This document shows, one piece after another, positions 44,559 to 55,404 of a stretch of 64,000 nt of DNA. The notes under the pieces are model-generated. The model did not search any database and had not been told where the DNA came from. It saw only the letters and a list, made by a program, of their open reading frames with translations. The first letter of the stretch is position 1; each line of letters starts with the position of its first letter. The translations under genes were made by a program, and so were the position numbers. Origin of the DNA: Terriglobia bacterium (GTDB taxonomy: Bacteria > Acidobacteriota > UBA6911). The stretch covers positions 1-64,000 of the forward strand of contig JAIQGI010000005.1 of assembly GCA_020072565.1 (NCBI GenBank). Direction: 5' to 3'.

Positions 44559-47270
44559 CTACTCGTTTCGCAACGCGAGCATGGGATCTACGCGAGTGGC
44601 TCGCCGCGCGGGCAGGTAGCACGCAGCAAGGGCGGCGATCGTCAAGAACATCGCCGCACCTGCAATCGTCGCCGGATCGTTGGGCTCGATTTCGAAGAGC
44701 ATGCCGCGCAGAACGCGTGTCAAGGCGAGAGCTCCCACCGTGCCGATGGCAATGCCGGAAACGGCGAGCCGCATCCCTTCTCTCAGAATCATGCGGAGGA
44801 CGTCTGCCCGCTGCGCGCCCAGCGCCAAACGCACGCCAATTTCATGCGTCCGCTGGACGACGGAGTAGGAGATCACGCCATAGATGCCGACGATCGCCAG
44901 GATCAATCCCAGGACGGCGAACGATCCCACGAGCGCCGTCTGGAATCTCGGCTCCACCGAGGAATCTGCCAGGATCTGATCCAGGGTTTCGATGTGCGTA
45001 ACCGGCGCGTCCTTACCCGCGGCCTGAATCACGCGCGTTATCGCCGGGACCAGGGGCATGGGGTTTCCGGATGTCTGAACGATAATGTCCCACTGATTGC
45101 CTTCGGGTGCGAACGGCGTGTAGTACTCCGGCATCGGCGATTCCTTCAGGGCGCGGTTGCGGACAGCATTTACCACACCGACGACTTCCATCCACTGGTG
45201 CCGGCCGTCCCTGTCCATCCTGACGCTGAATCGCTTCCCGAGCGGATCCTCGGCAATATATTTATGGGCAAAACTCTCGCTGACGATGGCCGCCTGCGCC
45301 CCCTCGTCTCCCGGTTCAAAATCACGCCCCTTCCGCAGGCGGATTCCGAGGGTGGCGAAATAGCCTTGAGTGACGGAACCGCCGATTATCACGTGCCCGG
45401 CCGGCAGTTGATCACCCTCCCGGCCCTCGACGTACAGGCCGACCGGGCCTGAACCGGGGTAGCGAAATGTGGCGTAAGGGCCGCTGAACGGGCCGCCCAG
45501 GGAGAGCGCCGCGCGCTGTACTCCCGGAAGCGACCGGATCTCATGGAGCATATCCCGGGCTGCCATCCGGCACTTCGTCGCCCCGTCCCTGCCGCTGCAC
45601 TCCAAATCAGGGAACCTCGCCTTCATGGTGAGAATGTGGTTTGAGTCGAGGCCGATGTCCGTGCTCATGAGCCGATAGAAGCTGCGCCCCATCAGTGCTC
45701 CCCCCGCCACGACAATGACCGCCAGTAGCACTTCCAGGATCACGAGCGCGCTTCGGAGGCGATGCGGCCGCCTCATCGCAAGTCCGGCAAACGAATCACC
45801 CAGGACGCCTCTCAGCGCGCCTCCCATGCGCCGGGACGATGCCTGTACGGCCGGTGCCAGGCCAACCAGAACTGCTACCAGCAGCGAGATCCCCATGGTG
45901 AACCAGAGCACGCTCCCGTTCAGCCGGATGAGATCCACCCGCGGAGTATTCGGCGGGGCCAGGGCGCGCAGCAGCCGAACTCCCCACAGGGAAAGAAACA
46001 GGCCCAGTGCGCCGCCCGCCAGCGCGAGCAGCAGGCTCTCCGCCATGAGTTGCCTCAGGATGCGCGGGCGGGACGCGCCGAGCGCTTTTCGGATTGCCAG
46101 TTCGCGCTGGCGCGTCCATGACCGCGCCACCAGCAGCGAAGTCACGTTCACGCAGGCCATCAACAGCACGAATCCCACCGCGCCCATTAGAATCCATAGG
46201 CCGGCGCGCACGTTTGGATCGATTCCCAGATCAAGACTCTTGGCAGACAGGTTCATCAGTTCCGGCCCCGCACGTTTGACAAAAGCCTTCGGATAGGACG
46301 CCGCAAAACGGGCGGAGAGCGGTTGGAGCTGGGCATTGAGTTGGGCAAGGGTCGCCCCCTTTTTGAGCCGCGCAATGATGATCGAGTATCCGCCGTTTGA
46401 CGCGTCCGCCGGAGACGGAACCTGGGGCACCCACATGCCGACGGCACTCCCGTCGTATTTCCCGGCCAGATAGGACAGGTAGATGCCGGCGCCGAATTCT
46501 CTCGGCATTACGCCGAGGACGGAATACGGCACTTGATTGACGGAAATGTCGCGCCCGACAATACCGGGGTCGCCGCCGAACTCGTCCATCCAGAGACGGT
46601 AGCTCAGGACCGCCACGTGGTCGTTCCCGGCCTGCGTGTCGTCGGCAAGGATGGGCCTTCCGAGCAGAGGCCAGGTTCCCACCAGCGGGAAGAAATCGGC
46701 GGATACGTGTGCCGCCGTGACCTGCGTCGGCGCTTTGGCTGCTCCAAGGGGCAGGCGGCCTAATTCGTAGGTCGCGATGTGCTCCAGCGTGCTGCATTGC
46801 TGCCGGATGGCGCGCAGCTCCGCGTAGGCTACATATATGGCCACCTGTTCCCGCCGGATCGTCACCAGCCTTGAGGAGTCCCGATAGGGCAGCGGCCTGA
46901 GGAGGATTCCATATACCGCACTGAAAATCGCCGAATTGGCGCCGATGCCGAGCGCCAGAGTCAGGACGGCGATGGCGGTGAACCTGGGCGATTTGCGCAT
47001 CATGCGCCAGCCGTAACCGAGGTCCCGCCTGAACTCAGCGGCCCATCGGATCGCACACGTTTCCCGGCACGCTTCTCTCGTCTGTTCCATGCCCCCAAGG
47101 GAGATGAGAGCTTGCCGCCGCGCCTCTTCGTGGTTCATGCCCTGACGCAGGTTCTCCTCGATCTCCATCTGCATGTGGAATGCCAACTCCTTCTCGAACT
47201 GGGGTTCTGATTTCGAACCGCGTGCGAGATGGATCACGCGCCACACAAAGGCACGAATCGATGCCAGCAT
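44559..47270 (-). CDS. ADOP-family permease (903 aa), second in a PadR operon
   Basis: [20 protein letters not shown] opens the protein, followed by [20 protein letters not shown] and [16 protein letters not shown] before TM1 at about 95-115. The first FtsX domain reads [20 protein letters not shown], the second [20 protein letters not shown], and the end is [23 protein letters not shown] precedes the ATG by six bases. It follows the ADOP at 47348 by 77 bases with no sign of a promoter or terminator between. Confidence 0.93.
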   Translation of the reverse strand: MLASIRAFVWRVIHLARGSKSEPQFEKELAFHMQMEIEENLRQGMNHEEARRQALISLGGMEQTREACRETCAIRWAAEFRRDLGYGWRMMRKSPRFTAIAVLTLALGIGANSAIFSAVYGILLRPLPYRDSSRLVTIRREQVAIYVAYAELRAIRQQCSTLEHIATYELGRLPLGAAKAPTQVTAAHVSADFFPLVGTWPLLGRPILADDTQAGNDHVAVLSYRLWMDEFGGDPGIVGRDISVNQVPYSVLGVMPREFGAGIYLSYLAGKYDGSAVGMWVPQVPSPADASNGGYSIIIARLKKGATLAQLNAQLQPLSARFAASYPKAFVKRAGPELMNLSAKSLDLGIDPNVRAGLWILMGAVGFVLLMACVNVTSLLVARSWTRQRELAIRKALGASRPRILRQLMAESLLLALAGGALGLFLSLWGVRLLRALAPPNTPRVDLIRLNGSVLWFTMGISLLVAVLVGLAPAVQASSRRMGGALRGVLGDSFAGLAMRRPHRLRSALVILEVLLAVIVVAGGALMGRSFYRLMSTDIGLDSNHILTMKARFPDLECSGRDGATKCRMAARDMLHEIRSLPGVQRAALSLGGPFSGPYATFRYPGSGPVGLYVEGREGDQLPAGHVIIGGSVTQGYFATLGIRLRKGRDFEPGDEGAQAAIVSESFAHKYIAEDPLGKRFSVRMDRDGRHQWMEVVGVVNAVRNRALKESPMPEYYTPFAPEGNQWDIIVQTSGNPMPLVPAITRVIQAAGKDAPVTHIETLDQILADSSVEPRFQTALVGSFAVLGLILAIVGIYGVISYSVVQRTHEIGVRLALGAQRADVLRMILREGMRLAVSGIAIGTVGALALTRVLRGMLFEIEPNDPATIAGAAMFLTIAALAACYLPARRATRVDPMLALRNE

Positions 47271-47347
47271 TATTACCCTCCGCTTCGAGGTGCAAGAATC
47301 ACTCGGTACGATCCAGGCACACAGGTCGAGACACGAAGTGCACTAGC

Positions 47348-50008
47348 TCATTCGTTCCGCAACGATTCCATCGGATCCGTGTTGGTGGCGCGCATGGCGG
47401 GGAAAAAGCCGGACAGCGCAGTCACCAACGCTATTACCGTGGTAACAACAATCAGCGTCGGTGCGTCGTGCGGACCGATACCAAAAAGAAGGCTCGCAAG
47501 GAATCGCGTCAAGGCCATGGATAACAGCAGGCCGGTGGCCAAGCCGAAGAACGCCGATGTCATCACTTGCGCCAAAATCATCCGAACGATTTCAGGTGGA
47601 CGCGCTCCAAGGGCAACCCGAATCCCGATCTCGCGGGTCCTGAGCCCGACAGAAAATGAAACCACTCCATATACACCGACTGCCGCCAGCAAGGTTCCCA
47701 ACACTGCAAAGAGCCCAACCAGGGTGGAATAGAAACGGGGTTGATCCACTGATTCCCAAAGGATATCTTCCACGCGCTGGACTCGCTGGATCAGCGCCGT
47801 TTTGTCAACAGATAGAATTCGGCTGCGTATTTCTGGGATCAGCCTGGCCGAATCCGACCGGGTTTGCACTATCAGTGAAAAGTAACTGCCTCCTCGATAG
47901 GGTCGGTAAAGGGTGAGACGCGGCTCTTGCTGCAACCCGTGCTGTCTAACGTCCCGCACAACCCCGACAACCGGGATCCAAGGAAGGGAACGAGGACCCA
48001 AATGGAGCCGTTTGCCGATCGGATTTTCCCCGGGCCAAAGCAAGTGAGCAAGCGACTCGCTTACAATCACCTCTGCCGGCCAATCGCGCACAGATTCCGC
48101 AAACGTCCTGCCCTTCAAAATCTCGAGGCCCATGGTCCGGAAGTAGTCTGCGCTCACGCGTGCATCGTCAATGTCTTCAATAGTATCCCCTAGACCTGCG
48201 GGTGGTTCCTGTTCTAACAGACCTTTCGTGCGCCACGAAAAAGAGCCTGCTACGCCGGTCAACGGCAACGAGCTGACTACGCATGAGGACGCCACGTGGG
48301 GAAGAGCATTAATGCGGCGCAAGATGTCTTCGTAAGCCAATGGCGGGCCCTCCGGCCGTTGACCGAGCGAGAGCTGGAGTATAAGCAGGTTCTTCCGCTG
48401 AAATCCTGGATCTACCTTCATAAGCCTCACGAAACTGTTGATCAGCAGGCCGGCCCCGGTCGCCAGGACGAGCGCCAGTGCGATCTCGGAAATCATGAGC
48501 GCATTGCGGTATCGGCTATGCGGTTGTCCTCTATTCCCATGTGCCGACTTCAAGGTCGAATTGAGATCGAGCCGCCAGGCGCGCAGCGCGGGAGCGAGCC
48601 CGAAAAGAACACTTGTCAAAATGGATAAGCCCATGGCGAACGCGAATACTCGGAAATCAACATTGATTTCGAGGACGCGCGGAATCGTTTCCGGACATGC
48701 GCTCACAATCAGGTCAATGCCCCACTTCACTGCCAGGAAGCTGAGTGCTCCTGCAACCAGGGCAAGAAATCCGCTTTCGGTCAACTGCTGCCTCAGAAGA
48801 CGCATGCGGCCGGCGCCGACCACGGCTCGGACTGCAAATTCCCTTTCTCGACCAAGCGCCCGCGCGAAAAACAGATTTGCTACGTTGGCGCAGGCGATTA
48901 AGAGCACCAGCCCGACTGCTCCGAGCAGTAGCTTCATCGGGCCCTCAATATTACCGACGATTTCTTCCCGCAGCGGCACAACCGTGACGCCCGATTTCGC
49001 TACTCCGACGGGCCCGCGATTTTCCTGTGCCAGCCGGTTCGCGATCAGAACCATTTCAGTGCAAGCCCGGTCGAAAGGAACTCCAGATTTTGTTCGCGCA
49101 ACTACCTGCAGCCAGCTGGCAGCGTTGCTTAGCGACCTCATCTCTGGCGCTATTGAAACCCAAAGTTGAGGTTGCTGAAATCCATACTCCGGCCGTGTCA
49201 GTCCAGGGAGTACTGGCCTAAAGTCAGGCGACAAAACGCCTGCCACTGTATAGCTCTTCCCGTTTAGTTGGAGTCCGCGTCCCACGACGGATGGATCCGA
49301 TCCGAAGCGATCCCTCCAAAATTGATCGCTGATGACAGCAACGGGGGCCGCGCCATTTTGCTCGTCGGAAGCAAGGATGGTTCTACCAAGGGCGGTATTG
49401 ATACCAAGCGTCGAGAAAAAGGTGCCCGAGACGGTGGCTCCCGGAATGATTTCCTTGGTGCCCGACTGGTCGAAGACGAAACCTCCGGAACTGTAGGCAG
49501 CGATATCCTTAAAGTTCGATATTGCTGCCCGCCAATTGATGAAGTTGAAATAGGAAACCCGCTGATTCGTGCCGCGCCGGATGTCCTTCTGCCAAATCAT
49601 GACGAGTGAGCCGGGATCTTTATATGGCAGCGGCCGCAAAATGACTGCATTGACCACGCTAAAAATTGCGGTGTTGGCTCCAATCCCCAACGCCAGCGTG
49701 ATGATAGCCACTATCGTGAAGCTCGGATTTCTTCGCAATATGCGGACTGCGTAACGCAGATCCTGTTGGAGTTCATCCAGTAAACGGATTCGGCTGGTGT
49801 CGCGATATTCCTCCTTCGTTTGCTCCAAGCCACCCATAGCGATAAGCGCTTGCCGCCTGGCTTCTTCGGAACTCATGCCCTGACGCAGATTTTCTTCGAT
49901 CTCCATCTGCAGATGAAACTCCAGCTCATTGGCAAGAGTAGCTTCTGACTTGGTCCGGTGATTGAGATGCAAAATGCGCCACAGGAAAGCTCGAATGGAT
50001 GCCGGCAT
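47348..50008 (-). CDS. ADOP-family permease (886 aa), first in a PadR operon
   Basis: [20 protein letters not shown] is followed by [20 protein letters not shown] and [20 protein letters not shown], then TM1 at about 95-115. The first FtsX domain has [20 protein letters not shown], the second [20 protein letters not shown], and the end is [17 protein letters not shown], with PAMRATN replacing the usual PARRAAR. ATG 50008 is preferred to a start at 50032 because GGGAGG precedes it and the sister genes start at the same point. It begins ten bases after the PadR stop at 50019. Confidence 0.93.
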   Translation of the reverse strand: MPASIRAFLWRILHLNHRTKSEATLANELEFHLQMEIEENLRQGMSSEEARRQALIAMGGLEQTKEEYRDTSRIRLLDELQQDLRYAVRILRRNPSFTIVAIITLALGIGANTAIFSVVNAVILRPLPYKDPGSLVMIWQKDIRRGTNQRVSYFNFINWRAAISNFKDIAAYSSGGFVFDQSGTKEIIPGATVSGTFFSTLGINTALGRTILASDEQNGAAPVAVISDQFWRDRFGSDPSVVGRGLQLNGKSYTVAGVLSPDFRPVLPGLTRPEYGFQQPQLWVSIAPEMRSLSNAASWLQVVARTKSGVPFDRACTEMVLIANRLAQENRGPVGVAKSGVTVVPLREEIVGNIEGPMKLLLGAVGLVLLIACANVANLFFARALGREREFAVRAVVGAGRMRLLRQQLTESGFLALVAGALSFLAVKWGIDLIVSACPETIPRVLEINVDFRVFAFAMGLSILTSVLFGLAPALRAWRLDLNSTLKSAHGNRGQPHSRYRNALMISEIALALVLATGAGLLINSFVRLMKVDPGFQRKNLLILQLSLGQRPEGPPLAYEDILRRINALPHVASSCVVSSLPLTGVAGSFSWRTKGLLEQEPPAGLGDTIEDIDDARVSADYFRTMGLEILKGRTFAESVRDWPAEVIVSESLAHLLWPGENPIGKRLHLGPRSLPWIPVVGVVRDVRQHGLQQEPRLTLYRPYRGGSYFSLIVQTRSDSARLIPEIRSRILSVDKTALIQRVQRVEDILWESVDQPRFYSTLVGLFAVLGTLLAAVGVYGVVSFSVGLRTREIGIRVALGARPPEIVRMILAQVMTSAFFGLATGLLLSMALTRFLASLLFGIGPHDAPTLIVVTTVIALVTALSGFFPAMRATNTDPMESLRNE

Positions 50009-50018
50009 CGCCGCCTCC

Positions 50019-50354
50019 CTATGCGCCGTCAAGTACCCTGTTGATGATCGCCATCATGCGTTCCCAGCTTTCCGTTTCCTCGCGGAGCTGTTTGCGGCCT
50101 GCTTTGGTGATGGAATAGAAACGCGCCTTGCGATTCTGGTCCGAGGTGCCCCACTCCGCGGCAATCCAGCCGCGCTGCTCCAGGCGCAGGAGCGCCGGAT
50201 AGATGGTGCCCTGGGTCAGTTGGAGCGCATTGTCGGAAACTTGCTGAATGCGGCGCGATATCCCCCATCCGTGCATCGGCCCGATGGTTTCCAGGGTTTT
50301 GAGCACGAGAAGATCGAGCGTGCCTTGCAACACTTCCGATTTAGGCTGAGTCAT
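50019..50354 (-). CDS. PadR-family transcriptional repressor heading a three-ADOP operon
   Basis: This 111-residue protein reads [20 protein letters not shown], then [40 protein letters not shown] and the wing [21 protein letters not shown] canonical ribosome site CAGGAGTG precedes the ATG, unlike the near-leaderless PadR genes elsewhere. It is followed on the same strand by ADOPs at 47348, 44559 and 41844. Confidence 0.94.
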   Translation of the reverse strand: MTQPKSEVLQGTLDLLVLKTLETIGPMHGWGISRRIQQVSDNALQLTQGTIYPALLRLEQRGWIAAEWGTSDQNRKARFYSITKAGRKQLREETESWERMMAIINRVLDGA

Positions 50355-50383
50355 GCTTCACTCCTGTAGACGATCGTAAACAC

Positions 50384-50412
50384 ACCTTAAAACTCGAACG
50401 AGCAACTGTCAA
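50384..50412 (-). promoter_or_regulatory. Sigma70-type promoter of the PadR-ADOP3 operon
   Basis: On the minus strand TTGACA (50412-50407) and TAAGGT (50389-50384) have a 17-base spacer, about 30 bases upstream of the ATG at 50354. Confidence 0.65.
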
Positions 50413-50678
50413 CAAGAAAACAGTCGAACACCGTCGCCGACTTCTCGATTGTCATGATGGGAACCACCGACAGAGAGGTGTCCCTACCAAATATCCAATC
50501 CGAATGAAATCGAGGTGTTGGCGCTGTATCGGAATTTGCATTTCGAGAGGAATTTTTCAAGAATCTGCTGCTTAATGGTGCTGATTGATCAGGATTTCGT
50601 CGTCGAATTGGCCGTTGCTGCGCACATCGGCGCACCGGATGGGAAATACCAGGGCCGAACTCGTGAAAATGCTGGAAT

Positions 50679-51366
50679 TCAGGCAGCCCTGCGCTCGTAT
50701 CGATGATGAAGCCCGCCTACTTCGGGGAAGGCAAAGATTTTGCCCATGTGCGGCGGCTGAACGGCCCTGCCATCGGGAGAGTCCTTCCCGAGCGAAAGAT
50801 GGCACCTTGCGCCATGATAATATCGAAAGTAAAAAAACAAATGGCGGCGGAGCGACAGCTCATCAATGACAATAACATGATCGAGGCATTCTCTGCGGAT
50901 TGAGCCGATGAGCCTCTCGACGTACGGGCTCTGCCAGGGCGAACGGAATGCGATGAGCACCTCGCTGATTTCCAGGCTCTTAGCCTGCGCCTTGAAGGCT
51001 GCACCATAGATGCCATCGCGGTCCCGAATCAGATAGCGCGGAGCGTTGTCCCAGGGAAATGCATTTAGTATTTGGGCTGCGGTCCACTCGGCGGTCGGAT
51101 GCTCAGTGACGTTAAAATGTACGACGCGCCTGCGATCATGAGCCAGTACAAGAAACACGTGGGAGGCAATTCCGCCAATTGGGCCAGAACCGGGAGAGAA
51201 GGACCCACAAGATTCGATCCGACGCCCGGAGCCGGAACCGTTTCTTATTGGCTCTTTGCAGCACGACGAGTTGCTGACGAAGAGCGAGAAGTTCCAATTG
51301 CATGGAGGCGCACGTTCGGAGCGTGGAAACAACGGCAGCGAACAATGAAATCAGCAAGTTAAGCAT
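50679..51366 (-). pseudogene. IS transposase remnant with internal deletion
   Basis: Reading the minus strand from 51366, one frame gives LELLALRQQLVVLQRANKKR and RILWVLLSRFWPNWRN, the family N-terminus. It is then joined, in another frame near 51180, to VFLVLAHDRRRVVHFNVTEH, PRYLIRDRDGIYG (a catalytic Asp), SPYVERLIGSIRRECLDHVI (catalytic Glu) and the family end EVGGLHHRYERRAA. About 100 central residues, including the first catalytic Asp region, are missing, so the element cannot move by itself. Terminal inverted repeats were not identified. Confidence 0.85.
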
Positions 51367-51496
51367 GGCTCAGGACGATACCAGCGCGAATCCGCAAGAG
51401 CAATGATCGGAATCGTTACGAAGTTTTTAGCAGGCACACCGAAGGCCCGCACGGGTTGTCTCAGATAGCGTCACGCCGTCAGCACTGGGGCTCGCA

Positions 51497-51536
51497 GGGC
51501 CAATGGCCCGGGAACGCCCGGTTCGGCCATTGGCCC
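51497..51536 (-). terminator. Stem-loop downstream of the receptor gene
   Basis: GGGCCAATGGCC (51497-51508) and GGCCATTGGCCC (51525-51536) pair perfectly over 12 bases around a 16-base loop. The structure begins 18 bases after the stop codon of the minus-strand receptor gene. There is no T-run, so it may be a stability element rather than an intrinsic terminator. Confidence 0.6.
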
Positions 51537-51554
51537 GCAAGAGCGTGCTCTGAA

Positions 51555-54500
51555 TCAGAACGAGTACTTCAGTCCGAATTGGATCTGGCGCATGGCAGTG
51601 GACGTTGACGTCACCACTCCGAAGTTTTGATGGGCAGCCGTGCCCGGCTTTCCAGGTCGGACCGCCCCCGACAGAATGTTCAAGTTGGGCATCCCCCAGT
51701 TTGGGTGGTTGAGAACGTTAAAAGCCTCCATCCGGAACTGGAGTGCGTGGCCTTCCTTGTACGGCATCCGGAATTGCTTGTGTACTTCGAAGTCGAATTG
51801 GATAACCCCCGGTCCCCGGATTGAATTGCGCCCGGCATTGCCGAATTGTCCGGGAGGAGCCTCGACAAAGGCATCCAGACTGAAATATCTGGAAGGGGTC
51901 GGGTTGTCGAGATAAGGGCTGATACCCGTCGCATTGGGGCGATCGTATCCGCCCGAACCGGTGCCGGCATTATCCACTCCGCCAATAGTCAGATGGCCGG
52001 CCTGGCCGGATTGCAGAGTGAGGATGCCGCCGACTTGCCAGCCGCCGACGATTGCTTCCACCACCGGGTTGGTGAGGTTCAGTGCCCTGCCTTTGCCGGC
52101 AGGCAAATCGTAAAGGACGGAGGTCACCATCCGATGCGGTGTGTCAAAGGCAGAGGGTCCTTTTTCGCAAGCGAGGCAATAGCTGTTTTGCGGGTAAAGA
52201 GTATCACCTCCCTGGACGCGTATGCCACTGGTAGTGTCAAGCGATTTCGACCAGGTGTAGGAACCTATGACGCTAAATCCCTGGCTGAACCGGCGTGTCG
52301 CCTTGATGCTGAGGGAGTTGTAACTTCCGTCCCCGCCGTCTTGCACCCACTGGATATTGCTGAAGCCCTTGTATGGACGCCGGGAGGTGACACTGCCGAC
52401 CGTGCCTGGAATACCCTGGTTCGCATCCTGGAAGCCCTGAAGGTGCCGGCTCATCGCACCCAGGTATCCGACCTCGATCGCCCAGTTGAGGGTCAACTGC
52501 CGCTGAATGTTGAGCAAATACTGCATGAGATAGGTTGTGCGGTGGTCGGGGTTCATGGCATACGCGTAAGGAGACGGCACGTTGGCATAGGTGCCGCTGG
52601 GGGGGACGGCGTTGCTCCAGAAGAGGTTGGGGGTTCCACTGTTGGACTGGAGAGTGACACGGCCCCCGATGTTCCGGGCCAGGTCGAAATACGCATTGCC
52701 GATTTCCTGGTTGTAGAACATGCCAAAGCCGGTGCGGATCACCGTCTTGGAATCGGGCGAAAACGCAATACCCATGCGCGGGGCGAAATCACGATAGGAC
52801 GTATGCAACAACTGATCAGGCAGCAGCCCGTTGCTGCATTTTGCGTCGACAGTAGTCCAGCGGATGTTGATCGCTGGAGGCCCGGCATATGGATCGGTGC
52901 AATTGCCCTGGCGGAGCATGTACGGAATCTCGGACGACGGGGGGTTCGAGTTTGCCTGGATGTGCGGTACGTAAGCTGTGAACAAGTTATTGAGGTTGTT
53001 GGCCCAGGGTGGTGTCACCTCCCAGCGCAAGCCCAGAGACAGAGTCAGTTTCGGCGTCACCTTCCACGTATCGTCAAAAAAAACCGCCTCGACGTTCCGC
53101 TGAAACTCGGCCTGGGCAAGGGCTACGGCCACTATCGAATTCCAGAGATCGCCCAGCAGGAACTCGGCAAATGCATCGCCTCCCGTTTTGCTCGGACTCT
53201 GTGTCGCATTCGGCTGGAACGCAAACTGGCCGCGGGAAAACTGGTTGCCCTGCTGATTGAAGTTCTGGCGATTGTATTCGAACCCGAAGCGGAAGCTGTG
53301 TTTGCCGTGTGTCCAGGCTAGATTATCGACCACTTGGAGCGTGTTGTCGTCGATGAAATAAGGACCGTCCTGCACGTCGCCGATGGCGACGAAACCGTCC
53401 CCTGCAAAGGAAGCCATCGGAACGCCCCACGAGACTGGGGGGCCAGGCTGGAGGCCCGGAATCCCGATAGTGGACACCGAGTCGGTCTCGTACGCCGAGC
53501 GAGTGCCGAGGGAATTGCTCAGCTTCGAGTAGCCGAAACGCGCTTCGTTCACCAGCCACGGGGTGATGGTCCGGGTGTTGGACCCCAGGTACTGCTTGTA
53601 GCTGGTGAGGATCTTGCTGCCGGTGATGCTGATGCCGGTCGTCGACTGGTCCTCGTCACCATAGCTATATCGTCCCATCCACTGCGAGTGCGCCGATTCG
53701 ACGAAGTCCATCCGCAGCGTGAATCCATGACGGTTGTTGGGAGAAGAGTTCATCTGTGTGTAGTTGTTCGAAAAACCCGGGAGGTTGGAATGGACATAGT
53801 ATTTCAGAAAATTCTTCGAGATTGGATCGATCCGGTTCGGAGGAATGATGTTGCCGTCAAATGGCAACTTGGTGTTCGGATCATAGATCGTCGTGGGCCA
53901 GGCGCTGAAGTCGCCATTGAACATGGCTTCGGTCGGGACGGAATAGGTGGCCAGGGAACTCTGGCGCTGGGGTTTCCATTCAGAATTCGCCATGAAGAAC
54001 AGCCGGTTGCGCAGGTCGAGAAGTTTGGGAATGCGCACCGGGCCGTCGAGTTCGAAGCCGTAATCGTTCCATTTGAACGGCGACTTGGGGCGAACGGTGG
54101 TGAAACTGTACGGCTTGGCATCCCAACTATCGTTGCGGATGAATTCGAATAGCGAGCCGTGATAGGCGTTGCCGCCGGACTTGGTCACCACGTTGATTTG
54201 GGTGGACTGATGGCCGAACTCGGCCGGGTAGACGCCGGTCTGGACCTTGAATTCCTGAATGGCATCGATCGATGGCAGCACGACATAGGTGTTGAAATCC
54301 GGGTCGGTGTTGGTGACACCGTCCAGCGTGAAGTAATCGAACATGATGCGGGCGCCCCCGGCCGAAATGGATTGAGAGGCCCGTTCGCCGCCCAGCCGGC
54401 CGGCCGCCTGACCCGAAATCGGCGAGAGCGTGTTGGCGTTCGCCGCCAGCGCGACCAGGTTCAGGTAGTTGCGGCCGTTCAGTGGCAGTTCCGTAATCCC

Positions 54501-54911
54501 CTTGTTCTCGATCACGGTGCCAAGCGACGCGGTCTCCGATTGCAGCAGCGGTGTCGAAGCCGTGACCTCGACCGTTTCGGAGACTTGCCCGAGCTCGAGA
54601 GCAAAATCGAGACGGACCGCCTGCTGAATTTGGACCTGAACGTTACTGCTGGCCGTCTTGAAGCCGGCCATTTCCACTTTGACGCTGTACATGCCTGGGG
54701 CCACAGCGGGGAAGGTATAATCTCCCGAACCTGTCGACAGGGCAGTTCGTACAGCATTCGTTGCGATGTTGGTAAGGGAGATTTTCGCGCCCGGTACGGC
54801 GGCACCACTCGGATCGCTGATGTGTCCCGTTACCTCACCGGATGTCTGAGCGAACAGAGGAATCGCAAAGAGAGCCACGAGCACGGCTGAAGGCAATAGA
54901 AAACGCCTCAT
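51555..54911 (-). CDS. Oar-like TonB-dependent receptor (1118 aa)
   Basis: A signal peptide (about 1-22, ending FAQ) leads into a carboxypeptidase-regulatory domain (24-105; GAAVPGAKISLTN, GDYTFPAVAPGMYSV). A plug domain (about 112-260) follows, with LPLNGRNYLNLVALAA, the LDGVTN segment and VVTKSGGNAYHGSLFEF; then comes a beta-barrel of about 850 residues ending FGLKYSF. Such receptors import large plant polymers or oligosaccharides across the outer membrane with energy from TonB. AAAGGAGGT provides a strong ribosome site. It lies downstream of, and on the same strand as, the xylosidase/sugar-acid cluster, so it may supply oligosaccharides to it. Confidence 0.9.
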   Translation of the reverse strand: MRRFLLPSAVLVALFAIPLFAQTSGEVTGHISDPSGAAVPGAKISLTNIATNAVRTALSTGSGDYTFPAVAPGMYSVKVEMAGFKTASSNVQVQIQQAVRLDFALELGQVSETVEVTASTPLLQSETASLGTVIENKGITELPLNGRNYLNLVALAANANTLSPISGQAAGRLGGERASQSISAGGARIMFDYFTLDGVTNTDPDFNTYVVLPSIDAIQEFKVQTGVYPAEFGHQSTQINVVTKSGGNAYHGSLFEFIRNDSWDAKPYSFTTVRPKSPFKWNDYGFELDGPVRIPKLLDLRNRLFFMANSEWKPQRQSSLATYSVPTEAMFNGDFSAWPTTIYDPNTKLPFDGNIIPPNRIDPISKNFLKYYVHSNLPGFSNNYTQMNSSPNNRHGFTLRMDFVESAHSQWMGRYSYGDEDQSTTGISITGSKILTSYKQYLGSNTRTITPWLVNEARFGYSKLSNSLGTRSAYETDSVSTIGIPGLQPGPPVSWGVPMASFAGDGFVAIGDVQDGPYFIDDNTLQVVDNLAWTHGKHSFRFGFEYNRQNFNQQGNQFSRGQFAFQPNATQSPSKTGGDAFAEFLLGDLWNSIVAVALAQAEFQRNVEAVFFDDTWKVTPKLTLSLGLRWEVTPPWANNLNNLFTAYVPHIQANSNPPSSEIPYMLRQGNCTDPYAGPPAINIRWTTVDAKCSNGLLPDQLLHTSYRDFAPRMGIAFSPDSKTVIRTGFGMFYNQEIGNAYFDLARNIGGRVTLQSNSGTPNLFWSNAVPPSGTYANVPSPYAYAMNPDHRTTYLMQYLLNIQRQLTLNWAIEVGYLGAMSRHLQGFQDANQGIPGTVGSVTSRRPYKGFSNIQWVQDGGDGSYNSLSIKATRRFSQGFSVIGSYTWSKSLDTTSGIRVQGGDTLYPQNSYCLACEKGPSAFDTPHRMVTSVLYDLPAGKGRALNLTNPVVEAIVGGWQVGGILTLQSGQAGHLTIGGVDNAGTGSGGYDRPNATGISPYLDNPTPSRYFSLDAFVEAPPGQFGNAGRNSIRGPGVIQFDFEVHKQFRMPYKEGHALQFRMEAFNVLNHPNWGMPNLNILSGAVRPGKPGTAAHQNFGVVTSTSTAMRQIQFGLKYSF

Positions 54912-55404
54912 TTTCGAGAACCTCCTTTAATGAATGGTTGGGCATTCGTTGATAAACGGCGCTTCGAGGCGGGGATAGGTCGCTCGATAGACGTTGGCCG
55001 CAGCGGGTTGATCATTGCCCGACTCCTGTCGACCGCAAGGATTCGCAGATTGGAGCATCGCCCTTCCAACCTTTTTCATCTCTATTTCCTCAGGTTGCGA
55101 TTATGGCCAAGCTGCACGTCCACGCGAAGTTTTGTGCCAGCCTCCTACGACCTTCCCCGTCGATCCAGACGCCGGAGAGCGTTTTCCCGTGAACTAACCT
55201 CCTCCGGCGGGAGTCAGTCCCGATTGGCTTCTTCTGAATAGACCCATACTACGATCAAGATAGATCTGGAAAAAGCCGGATTTTTAAAAGAAACCTATCG
55301 AATTGTTAGATGTATTCCTGATACGTGAACGCCACTCTCGATGAATGGGAGACCTTTGGCGCCGCCCGGCAAATAGCAGCCTGGGTGGTTGATATGGCAT
55401 CCAG
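54912..55404. other. Intergenic region between GH43 gene and receptor gene
   Basis: The right half (55241-55353) is a degenerate copy of the LysR promoter and first codons found at 63777-63890. The left half presumably carries the promoter of the receptor gene, but I see no clear -35/-10 pair. Confidence 0.55.
55241..55353 (+). repeat. Broken copy of the LysR gene 5' region
   Basis: The copy preserves CCCATACT, CTATCGAATT, TTAGATGTATTC and the first codons: GTG 55325 then NATLDEWE, against MKTTLDEWE in the intact gene at 63861. After about eleven codons similarity stops and the frame continues into unrelated sequence. It lies at the opposite end of the catabolic cluster from the intact gene and in the same orientation. 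Confidence 0.75.

Larger units (their letters stand above)
50355..51554. other. Intergenic stretch with a decayed insertion sequence
   Basis: The stretch holds the PadR promoter at its left end, a transposase remnant (50679-51366) and a stem-loop at 51497. Bases 50420-50678 and 51367-51496 show no supported gene. Confidence 0.55.

Noticed and set aside
1737-50008. MacB-type macrolide exporters
   Set aside because: MacB has an N-terminal ATPase and one permease module; these proteins have two permease modules, no ATPase and no MacA adaptor nearby.
31500-51366. A currently mobile composite transposon
   Set aside because: Both transposase remnants are disabled and I found no terminal inverted repeats or target duplications.
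51846-53321. A 491-codon open frame on the plus strand opposite the receptor gene
   Set aside because: It has no recognisable family motif, no ribosome site and lies wholly antisense to a well-supported TonB-dependent receptor; long antisense frames are common in GC-rich genes.
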